Shown in pieces: positions 9,370 to 19,087 of a DNA stretch of 64,000 bases; the first letter of the stretch is position 1, and the number at the start of each line of letters is the position of its first letter. Origin of the DNA: Rhodospirillaceae bacterium UBA4468 (GTDB lineage Bacteria > Pseudomonadota > Alphaproteobacteria > Rhodospirillales > Casp-alpha2); contig DGOK01000118.1 of assembly GCA_002389385.1 (NCBI GenBank), positions 818 through 64,817 on the forward strand, given 5' to 3'. Made by a program: the position numbers and the translations under genes. The notes beneath the pieces are model-generated. The model saw only the letters and a program-made list of their open reading frames with translations, had not been told where the DNA came from and searched no databases.

Positions 9370-10760
9370 ATGTCTACAGTCCTTATCGGCGCCATTATTT
9401 TCATGGCGATTGCCACGCTCATTGTTTCTCCTCGCCGCACGACTGTTGATGGATTCTTCCGGGGCGTTGATGAACAAGGTGCTGCGCCCAGCTTGCTGAC
9501 TCTGATTTTATCGCAAGTCACGACATGGATTTTGCGCGCTCCCTGATGAACGCAGCCATCCTCGGGTATTACTATGGCATCGCAGGCACCGTCGCTTATG
9601 CCGCCTACTATCTTTCCTTCTTTACGGGCGCTGTGATTATTGACCAAGTACGATTCCGGCATGGGTTTTCGAGCATTCAATCGTTTTTGACAGCATGACA
9701 TGGCCGTCTTGGCAGTTATTGCTACAACATTGTCGTTGCAGTGCGTTTGCTATCAGAAGTCTTCGCGAATCTTATTGTGATTGGCCTGATCTTTGGTGGT
9801 GCTGGCAGCTCAACGTACATCATTGCAGTCATTGCCATGGCCGTGTTTGGTCTTGGATATTCGATGATGGGTGGCCTCCGGGCATCGCTTCGCACCGATG
9901 TCGTGCAAATGCTCGCCCTTTTGATCGTCCTTATCATTATGAGCGTGCAGACGGTCGTGGGCCCTTTGTTCAACGTCGACGCCATCCTGTCCAGCAGCCC
10001 GGACATCACATCTCCCGGCTGGGTCCTCCTCGCCGTTGCTGGCTTGCAGGTGTTGAGCTATCCGATGCATGACCCTGTGATGATGGACCGTAGGTTTATC
10101 GCAGATCGCCGGACAACACGCCTCAGCTTCATTCATGCCGGCTGGATCAGTGTTCTCTGCGTTCTCGCATTTGGCATGCTGGGTGTGATCGCAGGACTTA
10201 ACAAAGAATCCGGTGAAGCCATACTCGCCGCGCTCAACCGCCTGTTTGGCGAGCCCACCATGATCCTGTTCAATATCGCATTGATCGTCTCAGCGATCTC
10301 GACGCTAGATTCAACATTGTCGTCTGCGGCAAAGCTCGCCATTGCCGATATGCGCATCGCCAGCGAGCGTGTCGCAAATGGTCGCATTGCCATGGTCGCC
10401 CTCACAATCGGAGGTCTGGGCTTCTTGTTTCTTGGTAGCAAAGACCTGTTTGGTGCCGTCGCCGTCAGCTGCACCGAATCACTTTATCTAACCCCCGTCA
10501 TCGTGATCTCGATTTTTCTAGGCCGCACGGACGTGCCATCCTGGAGCTATGCCACGTCGTTCATCGCCGCCATCGTAGGTGCCAGCCTTTACTTCCTGGA
10601 AACCAGTGGTTACACCGGTATTGTCGGCAGCCTCACCGGGGCTGAGCACAAGTACGCGAAGCTCTTGTACCTATGTGTTGGTGTGCTGGTCGTTGGCTTT
10701 GGCGCTTACATCATTGGGATTGTGAGTAATCGACGCTCAAGAATTGCCGCCCGCGTTTAA
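9370..10760 (+). pseudogene. Sodium:solute symporter, broken by a frameshift and an in-frame TGA
   Basis: ATG 9370 has CGGAG upstream and starts a membrane protein of the SSS family. The frame breaks at the T run 9530-9533: adding one T gives ...TTWIFARSLMNAAILGYYYG. In that second frame a TGA occurs at 9696-9698 exactly where the family has an Arg in a segment like RHGRL, so CGA to TGA is likely. Beyond it the frame is open to TAA 10760 with the usual SSS helices, including the STLDSTLSSAAK segment. The length is 1391 bases, one short of whole codons. Restored length would be about 463 residues. The solute is unknown. Confidence 0.82.
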
Positions 10761-10773
10761 TGTAATTAACCGC

Positions 10774-11631
10774 TTACTCAGCCACCGCGTAATCCAGCAG
10801 CTTCAACAATTCGCCCGACTGACGGTGGAAGCGACGTGTGGCGTCTTTATCAAAGCGGTTCTGCCAGACGCCCGGGTCCAGATCTAACGGTGCGACCTGA
10901 TAGGCTTGCTTGATGCCTGCCTGAACGTGTTCTTCCCGGTCATCAACATCGCAGAACCTGAACATGCGACGGACAATGGGAGCTGGCTCGTTGATGACTT
11001 CCTTGGCGCGAATTTGATAATATCGGCGGCGGTTCAAGCGGCCAAACCGGCGTGCTGCACCCACAGAGCGTGACCAGTTCCGGGCAAACGTCTCGGCAAA
11101 GTCCGCAAAGCTCGAATACCGCCTTGGGAACTCCCCCTTAGAGATACCCATATTGAAATCCTAGGCACTTGCAGCCTCATCACGGCCATCGCGGACAACG
11201 TGAATAACCCGCATGTTCGGGAATAGACGGTCCAGCAATTCCAGTGACAGCACATGCTCCGGCGTTTTCTCGCCAATGCACGAGACATCTTCGTCCTCAG
11301 GCACCCAGCGCTGCATCATCAGCATGACAGCCGATTGCATCAGATACTCAACATCTTCAAATGTGAAGCCCGCGGCATTGCCCTGCAATCCGGCAAGTTG
11401 CATTCGGTTGCCGATTTTCTCAGCGTTCTGATTGTATTGGTCTACAAGCTTGGCTAAATCCGGAAACAGCGTATCGGTGAAGTGGCCCTCACCCTTGCAG
11501 CAGACCTTAGGGTGGGTATCTAAGCACTGCTGAACCCAAGACGTGCCCCAGCGCGTCGCACCTACGACGAAAACCATGTCTTTTTTTAAGAGTTGGCCCA
11601 GCCTGTCGTGGACCTTTGCGTACTCCTCCAT
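10774..11631 (-). pseudogene. Sulfotransferase-family protein interrupted by an in-frame TAG
   Basis: One frame runs from ATG 11631 to the stop at 10774 and holds a sulfotransferase: a PAPS-binding start, FVVGATRWGTSWVQQCL, and the second PAPS site, HVVRDGRDEA. A TAG at 11163-11161 follows ASA and is followed in frame by DFNMGISKGEFPRRY. Relatives carry Trp here (RDGRDVAVSAW is typical), so a TGG to TAG change is the simple explanation. The downstream 125 residues remain open. The intact 285-residue enzyme would move sulfate from PAPS to a saccharide or small molecule; the acceptor is unknown. Confidence 0.8.
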
Positions 11632-11787
11632 ACGCTACCCTACTCGCTGATGCGTGGACGTGTTGCGAATCGCCCACGCCGAAACATACTACTTGATCCA
11701 GCACTCGCAAGCCAACAAAGCACGGTGATCAACGCTTTCATTTCAGCGCTTGCCGAAATGGCAGACTCAGGAATATAGTGCGCGCTT

Positions 11788-12756
11788 ATGAACGAGTGTA
11801 ACGCGCCATTCGGCTTTCCCCATAAGCATCTCCTCGGCATCGAGGGTCTCAATCCTATTGAAATTACTGCACTGCTTGATCGAGCCGAGAGCTATGTCGA
11901 GCAGAACCGTCAGGCCGATAAGAAAAAAGCGGTCTTAAGCGGACGCACGATTATCAATCTGTTTTTTGAGGACTCAACCCGTACCCGCACCTCTTTTGAG
12001 CTTGCGGGTAAGCGCCTGGGCGGTGATGTCATCAACATGTCGGTCGCGACAAGCTCGGTCAAAAAGGGTGAAACCCTGATCGATACCGCAATGACGTTGA
12101 ACGCCATGCATCCAGATGTACTGGTCGTCCGTCATCCAGAATCGGGCTCGGTGAAGCTGTTATCTGAAAAAGTGAATTGCGCGGTCATCAATGGTGGCGA
12201 CGGATCACACGAACACCCGACCCAAGCACTCCTCGATGCGCTGACCATTCGTCGACGCATGGGAGAAATTCAGGGGCTCCGCGTTGCCATTTGTGGAGAT
12301 ATTCTGCATTCACGGGTTGCCCGCTCAAACATCCATCTTTTGACAACAATGGGTGCGCGCGTGCGCCTGATTGCGCCGCGCACGCTGATCCCAACCGGTA
12401 TCGAGCATATGGGCGTCGAGGTTTTCTACGATATGCGCGAAGGTCTGCAAGACTGTGATATTGTCATGATGCTCCGTCTTCAAAAAGAACGCATGGACGG
12501 CAACTATCTGCCTTCGGTTCGCGAATACTTCCATTTCTTTGGTCTTGATTACGCCAAGCTTGAAGGTGCCAAGCCAAATGCATTGATTATGCACCCGGGT
12601 CCTATGAACCGGGGTGTCGAAATCGATAGCGAAGTTGCTGATGACTTTGGACGTAGCGCCATTCATGAACAGGTTGAGATGGGTGTCGCTGTCCGCATGG
12701 CAGCGCTGGAAATTCTTACCGCGAACCTTGAACACAATGCACAGAGGAACCTCTGA
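11788..12756 (+). CDS. pyrB: Aspartate carbamoyltransferase catalytic subunit
   Basis: PyrB condenses carbamoyl phosphate with aspartate, the first committed step of pyrimidine synthesis. The 322-residue protein carries the carbamoyl-phosphate loop FFEDSTRTRTSFELAGKRLGG, the HPTQALLDA motif and the late MHPGPMNRG. No pyrI regulatory gene is adjacent. Instead, the TGA overlaps by one base the ATG of a dihydroorotase homologue that has lost key metal ligands. This is the arrangement of class A-type ATCases, in which the DHOase-like chain is structural. Confidence 0.96.
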   Translation: MNECNAPFGFPHKHLLGIEGLNPIEITALLDRAESYVEQNRQADKKKAVLSGRTIINLFFEDSTRTRTSFELAGKRLGGDVINMSVATSSVKKGETLIDTAMTLNAMHPDVLVVRHPESGSVKLLSEKVNCAVINGGDGSHEHPTQALLDALTIRRRMGEIQGLRVAICGDILHSRVARSNIHLLTTMGARVRLIAPRTLIPTGIEHMGVEVFYDMREGLQDCDIVMMLRLQKERMDGNYLPSVREYFHFFGLDYAKLEGAKPNALIMHPGPMNRGVEIDSEVADDFGRSAIHEQVEMGVAVRMAALEILTANLEHNAQRNL

Positions 12757-14069
12757 TGGCTGTCAAAGGTGATCGCATGCCGGGCCGGGTTGCTTATATC
12801 AACGCACGGCTTTTAGATCCCGCAACCGGGTTGGACAAAATTGGCGGCGTCCTCACCGAGGGCGAGATGATCAAGGCTGTCAGCCCTAAAGTTACTGCGG
12901 ACCTCGCCCTCGAAGGCGTGACCGTCATCGATTGTGAAGGGCTTTGCCTGGCTCCTGGCCTTGTCGATATGCGGGTTTACCTCGGTGAACCTGGCGAAGA
13001 TTACAAAGAAACGATCGCAAGTGCCGGTCGCGCCGCGACCAAAGGCGGTATCACATCAATGGTGTGCTTGCCCAATACGGACCCCGTCATCGACGATATG
13101 TCTGTGGTTGAGTTCGTTGCCAGGCGCGCACGTTTGCAAGGACTGACAAAAGTATTTCCCTATGGTGCAGTCACCAAAGGCCTGAAGGGTAAAGAGATTG
13201 CCGAGTTAGGTATGCTCGCAGAATCTGGTGCCGTCGCCTTTACGGATGGCTTCCATCCCGTAGCCAACGCACAAGTCATGCGCCGGGCCATGATGTATGC
13301 CCGCACATTCGATTTATTGATCTGTCAGCACCCAGAAGAGCCAAGCCTCGCAGTGGGTGGTGTGATGAATGCAGGCGAGACGGCAACACGCCTAGGGCTC
13401 GTTGGTATTCCACGTCAGGCTGAGATCATGATGATTGAGCGTGATATCCGGCTGGTTGAATTGACTGGTGCGCGTTTACATATTGCACACCTGTCCATCT
13501 CTGAATCCGTTGAGGCTATTCGTCAGGCGAAAGCACGTGGCCTTCCGATTACATGCGACACTTCACCGCCCTATTTTGCACTGAACGAAGTCGCCATCGG
13601 TGATTACCGAACGTTTGCGAAACTGTCACCGCCGTTACGTGAAGAAACAGATCGTCGCGCTATTGTTGATGGCATTATCGACGGGACCATTGATTGCATT
13701 GCATCTGATCACACGCCGCAAGATGAAGAATCAAAGCGCCTGCCTTTTGCAGCTGCCGCGATGGGCGGGGTCGGCCTTGAGACATTGCTCGCTGTCGTCC
13801 TTGAGCTTCACCATAACGGCCATATGTCCGTGCTCGACGCCTTGAAGTTCGTCACCTCTGCACCTGCTGACCTGCTCAAGCTTCGCGCGGGCAAGCTCGT
13901 TCAAGGCCATCCTGCGGACCTTGTGATGTTTGATCTTCAGCGTGGATGGAAAGTCAGTGCTGATAAATTACTCAGCAAATCAAAGAATACACCGTTCGAC
14001 GGCCGCTTGATGCAAGGGGCTGTTACACGCACGGTTATTGACGGACGCACCGTTTTCGTGGCCGACTAG
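12756..14069 (+). CDS. pyrX: Dihydroorotase-like protein lacking metal ligands (PyrX-type)
   Basis: The 437-residue protein is a class I dihydroorotase homologue by overall sequence, for example GGITSMVCLPNTDPVID and DCIASDHTPQDEE. The HxH metal-binding motif, normally in GLIDxHVHLREPG, reads GLVDMRVYLGEPG. The later PHH reads PPY. His in CQHPEE and HIAHLS and Asp in ASDH are kept. In Pseudomonas such chains (PyrC', PyrX) are inactive but needed to assemble ATCase with PyrB. The one-base overlap with pyrB supports that role. An active dihydroorotase should then be elsewhere. Databases often label such genes pyrC. Confidence 0.85.
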   Translation: MAVKGDRMPGRVAYINARLLDPATGLDKIGGVLTEGEMIKAVSPKVTADLALEGVTVIDCEGLCLAPGLVDMRVYLGEPGEDYKETIASAGRAATKGGITSMVCLPNTDPVIDDMSVVEFVARRARLQGLTKVFPYGAVTKGLKGKEIAELGMLAESGAVAFTDGFHPVANAQVMRRAMMYARTFDLLICQHPEEPSLAVGGVMNAGETATRLGLVGIPRQAEIMMIERDIRLVELTGARLHIAHLSISESVEAIRQAKARGLPITCDTSPPYFALNEVAIGDYRTFAKLSPPLREETDRRAIVDGIIDGTIDCIASDHTPQDEESKRLPFAAAAMGGVGLETLLAVVLELHHNGHMSVLDALKFVTSAPADLLKLRAGKLVQGHPADLVMFDLQRGWKVSADKLLSKSKNTPFDGRLMQGAVTRTVIDGRTVFVAD

Positions 14070-14073
14070 ACGT

Positions 14074-14691
14074 ATGAACGATCTTGATCCAAACATGTTG
14101 ATCGCCCTTGCGGCATTCGCTGGCTATTTGCTGGGTTCCATTCCGTGGGGTCTCGTCCTGACACGGATGGCTGGTCTCGGTGATATCCGTAAAATTGGCT
14201 CTGGTAATATTGGTGCCACGAATGTTTTGCGCACCGGCCACAAGTTTCTGGCTTTTTTAACGTTGATCCTCGACGCCTCAAAGAGCGCTGTAGCTGCATT
14301 GATCTTTATACAATTCAACGAAGTCGCAGGCATTGTCGCTGGCTTTGCTGCTGTGCTCGGACACAATTTCTCAATCTGGCTTAAATTCCAGGGTGGCAAA
14401 GGTGTTGCGACATCTTTGGGTGCAATCTTGATGGTGTCATGGCCGGTTGGTGTCCTTACATGCTGCGCATGGCTTCTTATCGCTGGTACGTTCAGGTTTT
14501 CCTCAGCAGCGTCGATGGGATCCCTGGCCGCTGCCCCCGTCATCACATGGTGGTTTAGTGGCAACACCACCATCATGATCATGACGGCAGGATTGGCCGT
14601 TCTTTCAATGGTACGCCACAAAGAGAATATTGTTCGCCTTGTCCGCGGCCAAGAAACCAGGATTGGTCAGAAGAAAGATAAAACCGAATAA
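14074..14691 (+). CDS. plsY: Glycerol-3-phosphate acyltransferase PlsY
   Basis: PlsY makes lysophosphatidic acid from acyl-phosphate and glycerol-3-phosphate in the inner membrane, the first acylation of phospholipid synthesis. The three conserved loops are visible: LLGSIPWGLVLTR, GSGNIGATNVLRTGHK and GHNFSIWLKFQGGKGVATSLG. The start at 14074, four bases after the dihydroorotase-like gene, gives a 205-residue protein. The frame is also open to 14038. In many alphaproteobacteria dprA comes next; here dprA is about 23 kb away. Confidence 0.95.
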   Translation: MNDLDPNMLIALAAFAGYLLGSIPWGLVLTRMAGLGDIRKIGSGNIGATNVLRTGHKFLAFLTLILDASKSAVAALIFIQFNEVAGIVAGFAAVLGHNFSIWLKFQGGKGVATSLGAILMVSWPVGVLTCCAWLLIAGTFRFSSAASMGSLAAAPVITWWFSGNTTIMIMTAGLAVLSMVRHKENIVRLVRGQETRIGQKKDKTE

Positions 14692-14808
14692 CGCGTCTGC
14701 CATTTATAACGACATTCCTGCAAATCGCAGTGATCCAGGTTGACCAAATCATCACGAAACCCCCAATGTGATACCTGCTTTTGATACACCCAATATGGAG
14801 GCTGCGCT

Positions 14809-15099
14809 ATGTCTAAACCGATTATCGAAATCCATTACTGTCGCACATGCCGATTTATTCTTCGCGCAACCTGGATGGCACAAGAACTGCTGTTCACATT
14901 TGGTGATGACATCAGCGGGCTCATGCTTGTGCCTGATGATGGCGGGACATTTCGTATCCAATCCGCAGATGGCACCGTGATCTTTGATCGCAAAACTGAG
15001 GGTGGACGTTTTCCAGAAAGCAAAGAACTGAAACAATGCGTACGTGATATCATCGCACCCGGCAAAGACCTGGGTCATTCTGACACTGATAAAGACTAA
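14809..15099 (+). CDS. SelT/SelW/SelH-family (Rdx) thioredoxin-like protein
   Basis: This 96-residue protein fits the Rdx family: a short beta strand leading to the redox motif CRTC at residues 11-14, then WMAQELLFTFGDD and the GRFPESKELKQCVRD segment. In animal selenoprotein W the motif is CxxU; here both positions are cysteine. A GGAGG site precedes the ATG. The role is probably thiol redox, but no substrate is known for bacterial members. It is followed after 11 bases by a cupin gene and appears to start a four-gene set. Confidence 0.82.
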   Translation: MSKPIIEIHYCRTCRFILRATWMAQELLFTFGDDISGLMLVPDDGGTFRIQSADGTVIFDRKTEGGRFPESKELKQCVRDIIAPGKDLGHSDTDKD

Positions 15100-15110
15100 G
15101 GAGCGGTTAT

Positions 15111-15416
15111 ATGTGTGATCAAGTCACATCGGGCACAGCAGTGCCGACTATTTTTATCGAGAACGAGCGTACCCGTGTAACAGAATGGCGGTTTAAAAAT
15201 CGCGGTGACAGCACGGGTTGGCATCGTCACGAGTATGATTATGTCATCGTGCCGTTATTTGATGGCCAACTGGAAATTAATACAGGTGCCGATGAGCTCA
15301 CGATTGCACCGATGCAAAATGGTGTGCCGTATTTCCGTGAAGTCGGTGTCGAACACGACGTCATCAACGGTAACGATTTTGAATGTGCCTTCGTTGAGAT
15401 TGAATTTCTGAAATAG
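15111..15416 (+). CDS. Small cupin-domain protein
   Basis: The 101-residue protein is one cupin barrel. Metal ligands are suggested by HRHEYDYVIVPL (His38, His40, Glu41) and by a later His in GVEHDVIN. An AAGGAG site precedes ATG 15111. Single-domain cupins of this kind can be isomerases, dioxygenases or sugar-binding proteins, and sequence alone does not choose. The position between the SelW-like and amidohydrolase genes, with short gaps on both sides, suggests shared transcription. Confidence 0.8.
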   Translation: MCDQVTSGTAVPTIFIENERTRVTEWRFKNRGDSTGWHRHEYDYVIVPLFDGQLEINTGADELTIAPMQNGVPYFREVGVEHDVINGNDFECAFVEIEFLK

Positions 15417-15437
15417 CATCCCCAACTGAGATAGATC

Positions 15438-17123
15438 ATGAACTTCATTATTCGAAATGCCACCGTATACGATGGCTCCGGCGCTGAACCCACGTCTGAT
15501 ACGGATGTATGGGTCAAAGACGGGAAGATTTGTAATATCGGCTCAGGCCTGGACGCCGCTGGCGCTGAAGAGATCGATGCCGCTGGCTTGGCTCTCATGC
15601 CCGGCATTATTGATACACACACGCATTTCGATGCGCAGATCACCTGGGACCCAAGTGTCCGTCCTTCCCCGGCTCTTGGCGTCACGACCATCGTCATGGG
15701 GAACTGTGGCTTCACTATTGCCCCCTGCAAGGAACGCGACCGTGATTTGGTCATGAAGAACCTGACACAGGTTGAGGGCATGTCGCTTGAAGCTTTGCGC
15801 GAAGGCATCGATTGGGGTTTTGAAACATTCCCTGAATACATTTCAATGCTGGCTGACAAAGGCACCGTACCGAACGTTGCATGCTTCTTAGGGCATAGCT
15901 CTATTCGCACGTATGTGATGGGTGCCGCCGCGACTGAGCGTGCTGCAAACGACGCTGAAATAGCCGAAATGTGCGCCATTATTGAACAAGGCATGGCCGC
16001 AGGTGCTGTTGGTTTTGCCACGTCTACAGCACCTCAACACAATGGCTGGGCGGGTGTACCAATGCCGTCTCGCTTGGCAGATGACAAAGAATTACTGGCA
16101 CTGGTCCAGGCCATGGCGAAATCGGGTCGTGGCATTTTTATGCTGACCAAGGGCAACCGCACAGATGTGCCTTACCTTGAAGACCTGGCCAAAAAAACCG
16201 GACGACCCATCATGATCGCCGCTTTACTCCACAACTCGACTAAGCCGACAGATACACTGGACGAATTGGCGCAGATCGCAGATGCACGCGCACGCGGTCA
16301 TGAGCTGTGGGGGCAAGTATCCTGCTGTCCGCTGACAATGGATTTTACGATGAAATCCGCCTACCCGCTTGAAGGCTTCGACAGTTGGCAGCCGTTGATG
16401 AAACTCTCCAAAGAAGATTTAAAGCAACGGCTTGGCGATCCTGATTGGCGTCAATCTGTCAGAGATGAACTGGCCTCGCCTGCAGGCGTGCGCTTGTTCA
16501 ATGGTGAATGGAATAAGATCGAAGTCACCGAGGCTGCGACTGATGATTACCGTGACCTTGAGCACCAGACTTTGGGCGACGTCGCATCAGAGCGCGATGT
16601 TGATCCTCTTGATCTCATGCTTGATGTCGCCATTGCCGAAGATCTCGAAACAATCTTTACAGCTGTGCTCTTGAATTCTGACGAGGACGCCGTTAGTAAA
16701 ATGCTGACGCACCCGGCGGCTTCTGTTGCCCTATCGGATGCTGGCGCGCATTTGACGTTTTTCTGTGACGCTGGATTTGGTCTCAGACTACTTGGTCGCT
16801 GGTCACGTGATCTGGGCAAGATGAGCGTGGCCGCCGCCGTGCACGAGTTAACCGGCAAGCCTGCATCTATCTTCAACATCGCAGGACGTGGATTGATCGA
16901 GGTCGGCCATGCCGCCGACTTAATGTTGTTTGAACCAAGCACTGTCGATCGCGGCACAAAGAAACGTATCTTTGATTTACCCGCTGGCGCGCATCGCCTG
17001 ACAACCGACGCTGTTGGTGTCATTGGCGTTTGGATCAACGGTAATCAGGTCGCAACATCTGACGGACTTGTCGACGATGTCGCAAATGCTGGTGACGTCA
17101 TCACAGAATTCTCGACTTCATGA
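15438..17123 (+). CDS. Amidohydrolase, N-acyl-D-amino-acid deacylase type
   Basis: The 561-residue protein is a metal-dependent amidohydrolase of the D-aminoacylase/dihydropyrimidinase superfamily. The HxH pair is His61/His63 in GIIDTHTHFDAQ, followed by TTIVMGNCGFTIAP, in which Cys is the usual second metal ligand of D-aminoacylases. The later LSDAGAHLTFF carries the catalytic Asp. Family members remove acyl groups from N-acyl-D-amino acids; the true substrate may differ. It follows the cupin gene by 21 bases and precedes the dehydrogenase gene by 15. Confidence 0.85.
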   Translation: MNFIIRNATVYDGSGAEPTSDTDVWVKDGKICNIGSGLDAAGAEEIDAAGLALMPGIIDTHTHFDAQITWDPSVRPSPALGVTTIVMGNCGFTIAPCKERDRDLVMKNLTQVEGMSLEALREGIDWGFETFPEYISMLADKGTVPNVACFLGHSSIRTYVMGAAATERAANDAEIAEMCAIIEQGMAAGAVGFATSTAPQHNGWAGVPMPSRLADDKELLALVQAMAKSGRGIFMLTKGNRTDVPYLEDLAKKTGRPIMIAALLHNSTKPTDTLDELAQIADARARGHELWGQVSCCPLTMDFTMKSAYPLEGFDSWQPLMKLSKEDLKQRLGDPDWRQSVRDELASPAGVRLFNGEWNKIEVTEAATDDYRDLEHQTLGDVASERDVDPLDLMLDVAIAEDLETIFTAVLLNSDEDAVSKMLTHPAASVALSDAGAHLTFFCDAGFGLRLLGRWSRDLGKMSVAAAVHELTGKPASIFNIAGRGLIEVGHAADLMLFEPSTVDRGTKKRIFDLPAGAHRLTTDAVGVIGVWINGNQVATSDGLVDDVANAGDVITEFSTS

Positions 17124-17138
17124 CAAAGGAACAATGAT

Positions 17139-18032
17139 ATGAGCAACGCAACCATTGCGATTTTGATGCCAGGCGACATGGGGCACGGCGTCGGCCTTGT
17201 TCTGCGCCAGCACGGTCATGAGGTCATTACGTCTTTAGTCGGTCGCTCCGAGCGATCAAGAAAACTCTCCGAAGCGGGGCAGCTTAAAGACGTTGGCGAT
17301 CTCGACGCGGTGGTAAGCGAAGCCGATGTGATTTTATCGATCTTGCCACCGACATCTGCGCCTAAACTCGCTGAAGACGTTGGTGCTGCCATGGTGCGTA
17401 CGGACAAAACGCCCGTGTATGTTGATTGCAATGCGATCTCCCCCGGCACAGCGACAGAATTATCTATACATATCACCAATGCAGGCGCGACTTTTATTGA
17501 TGCAGGCATCATCGGCCTAGCCCCAAATAAAAGTAAGTCATCGCGGTTCTATGTCTCAGGACCAGACACGAGTGCGATGGAAGCATTGGACGGCAAAGGC
17601 TTTGAAGTGATTAATCTGGGCCCGGATATCGGTCAGGCATCGGCAATGAAGATGGTCTATGCAGGCCTCACTAAGGGCAGTTGGACGCTTTGGACATCGG
17701 TCCTGTTGACCGCCCAACAGAACAACTTGTTGGACCCGCTTATTGCAGAATTTGAACATTCTCAAGATGCTAATCTGGCTGCGATGCGGAGCAAAGTTCC
17801 GTTTCTGCCTGCCGACAGTAGCCGCTGGATTGGTGAAATGGAAGAGATCTCCAAGACATTCCGCGAAGCTGATGTGAGCGGTGGCTTTCATGATGGCGCT
17901 GCATGGATGTTCCAACTGATGAGCGAAACACCGTTTGCGTCTGAAACGCGCGAAACCCTTGATACCAGCCGCACCCTTGAAGACAGTGTCAAAGCCTACG
18001 CTGAGGCGTTGGCAAAAAGAAAGGACGCCTGA
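17139..18032 (+). CDS. NAD(P)-dependent dehydrogenase with DUF1932 C-terminal domain
   Basis: The 297-residue protein has a Rossmann-fold N terminus related to 6-phosphogluconate and 3-hydroxyisobutyrate dehydrogenases (IAILMPGDMGHGVG in place of IGLGxMG). A central YVDCNAISPGT follows, and the Lys-containing helix SAMKMVYAGLTKG holds the probable catalytic Lys. The C-terminal half resembles DUF1932. The substrate is unknown; family relatives oxidise beta-hydroxyacids. AAAGGA precedes ATG 17139. It closes the SelW-cupin-amidohydrolase set. Confidence 0.8.
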   Translation: MSNATIAILMPGDMGHGVGLVLRQHGHEVITSLVGRSERSRKLSEAGQLKDVGDLDAVVSEADVILSILPPTSAPKLAEDVGAAMVRTDKTPVYVDCNAISPGTATELSIHITNAGATFIDAGIIGLAPNKSKSSRFYVSGPDTSAMEALDGKGFEVINLGPDIGQASAMKMVYAGLTKGSWTLWTSVLLTAQQNNLLDPLIAEFEHSQDANLAAMRSKVPFLPADSSRWIGEMEEISKTFREADVSGGFHDGAAWMFQLMSETPFASETRETLDTSRTLEDSVKAYAEALAKRKDA

Positions 18033-18071
18033 TCGGTGTTGATCGTCGAACTGATATCATTCCAGTATTAG

Positions 18072-18935
18072 CTAAGCCTCGTTGCGATCAAGAATGCCAA
18101 GTAACGCGGTTTCAAATTGTTCTGGGCGCTCATACATCACCCAATGCCCGGCATCTTCAATAATCTCGAACGGCACATCTTTTTGGCGCTCAGCAAAAAT
18201 ATCACGGCGTTTGAGGATTTCATCTCGCCCGCCGCCTGTTGCATCATGGACACCCCAAATACCGGCAAGCTTGGCTTTAATCTCCGGCAATGCCTCAACC
18301 AGATGATTACCAAGCGACATCGGGCGTGAGCGCACGCGCGATCTGGCAACGTTTTTCCGGTGCGTATAAACAGCAAGATCATCAATATTCGAAGCTTCGG
18401 CGAGCATCAGAATTTGTAAATTTTCACGATGTATTTCGTTCTTTTCAGCATCGCTCATGTCCTTTTCAGGCACGCGTATACCCAGAACACGAACGTGCAA
18501 ACCATCAAAACCACTCGCACCGACGGCGATGTAATGACGCATCCTGTCACCGATGATTGCCGCGACACGGGACCCGATCAATCCGCCAAAGCTAAATCCT
18601 GCGAGATCAAACGCTGTGCCCTGTCCAATAACCGCGTCCAGACCATCACAGATCGGGCGGGCAAGGTTGTCAGGCGCTAACTCACCCGGCGCCGATGCAC
18701 TGTCACCAAGGCCAGGCATGTCGCAGGTAACCACAAGGCGGGTCTTGGATAATCTCTCAACATTGGCAATCCAATGCGTCCACGAACCAAATCCACCATG
18801 CAATAGAAACAATGGAGGATGCGATGTCGCCTTCCCCCAGACTTGCCATTCCATCTCGCCATCACCGCATGGCGTACGGACAATTTGAGCTTGAGATAAA
18901 AGGTTATCAACAATGGTTTTTGGATCGTTAGGCAT
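18072..18935 (-). CDS. Alpha/beta hydrolase
   Basis: The start at ATG 18935 has AAAGGAGA eight bases upstream, so I prefer it over the upstream extension to 19061. The 287-residue product is a canonical alpha/beta hydrolase: oxyanion segment LFLLHGGFGSWTHW, nucleophile elbow GFSFGG, and the late DAGHWVMYERPEQF with the catalytic His. There is no signal peptide, so it is probably cytoplasmic. It is convergent with the dehydrogenase gene. The substrate cannot be read from sequence; esterases and C-C bond hydrolases both fit. Confidence 0.85.
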   Translation of the reverse strand: MPNDPKTIVDNLLSQAQIVRTPCGDGEMEWQVWGKATSHPPLFLLHGGFGSWTHWIANVERLSKTRLVVTCDMPGLGDSASAPGELAPDNLARPICDGLDAVIGQGTAFDLAGFSFGGLIGSRVAAIIGDRMRHYIAVGASGFDGLHVRVLGIRVPEKDMSDAEKNEIHRENLQILMLAEASNIDDLAVYTHRKNVARSRVRSRPMSLGNHLVEALPEIKAKLAGIWGVHDATGGGRDEILKRRDIFAERQKDVPFEIIEDAGHWVMYERPEQFETALLGILDRNEA

Positions 18936-19087
18936 TCGAATAGTCTCCTTTGAGGCGCAAAAGATGTCGGAAAGAAAGCAGAGAGACAAGACTAACTTCA
19001 TAGCCAACCTGAAAATTCTATCCAGGAGGATTTCATCTTGCTCAATCCATCGCATACTCAAACCAATAGATTTAACGGGAGCGATAT

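Noticed and set aside
15239..16021. 260-codon minus-strand frame over the cupin and amidohydrolase genes
   Set aside because: It overlaps two recognised genes; its Ser/Pro/Ala-rich text is typical of an antisense shadow.
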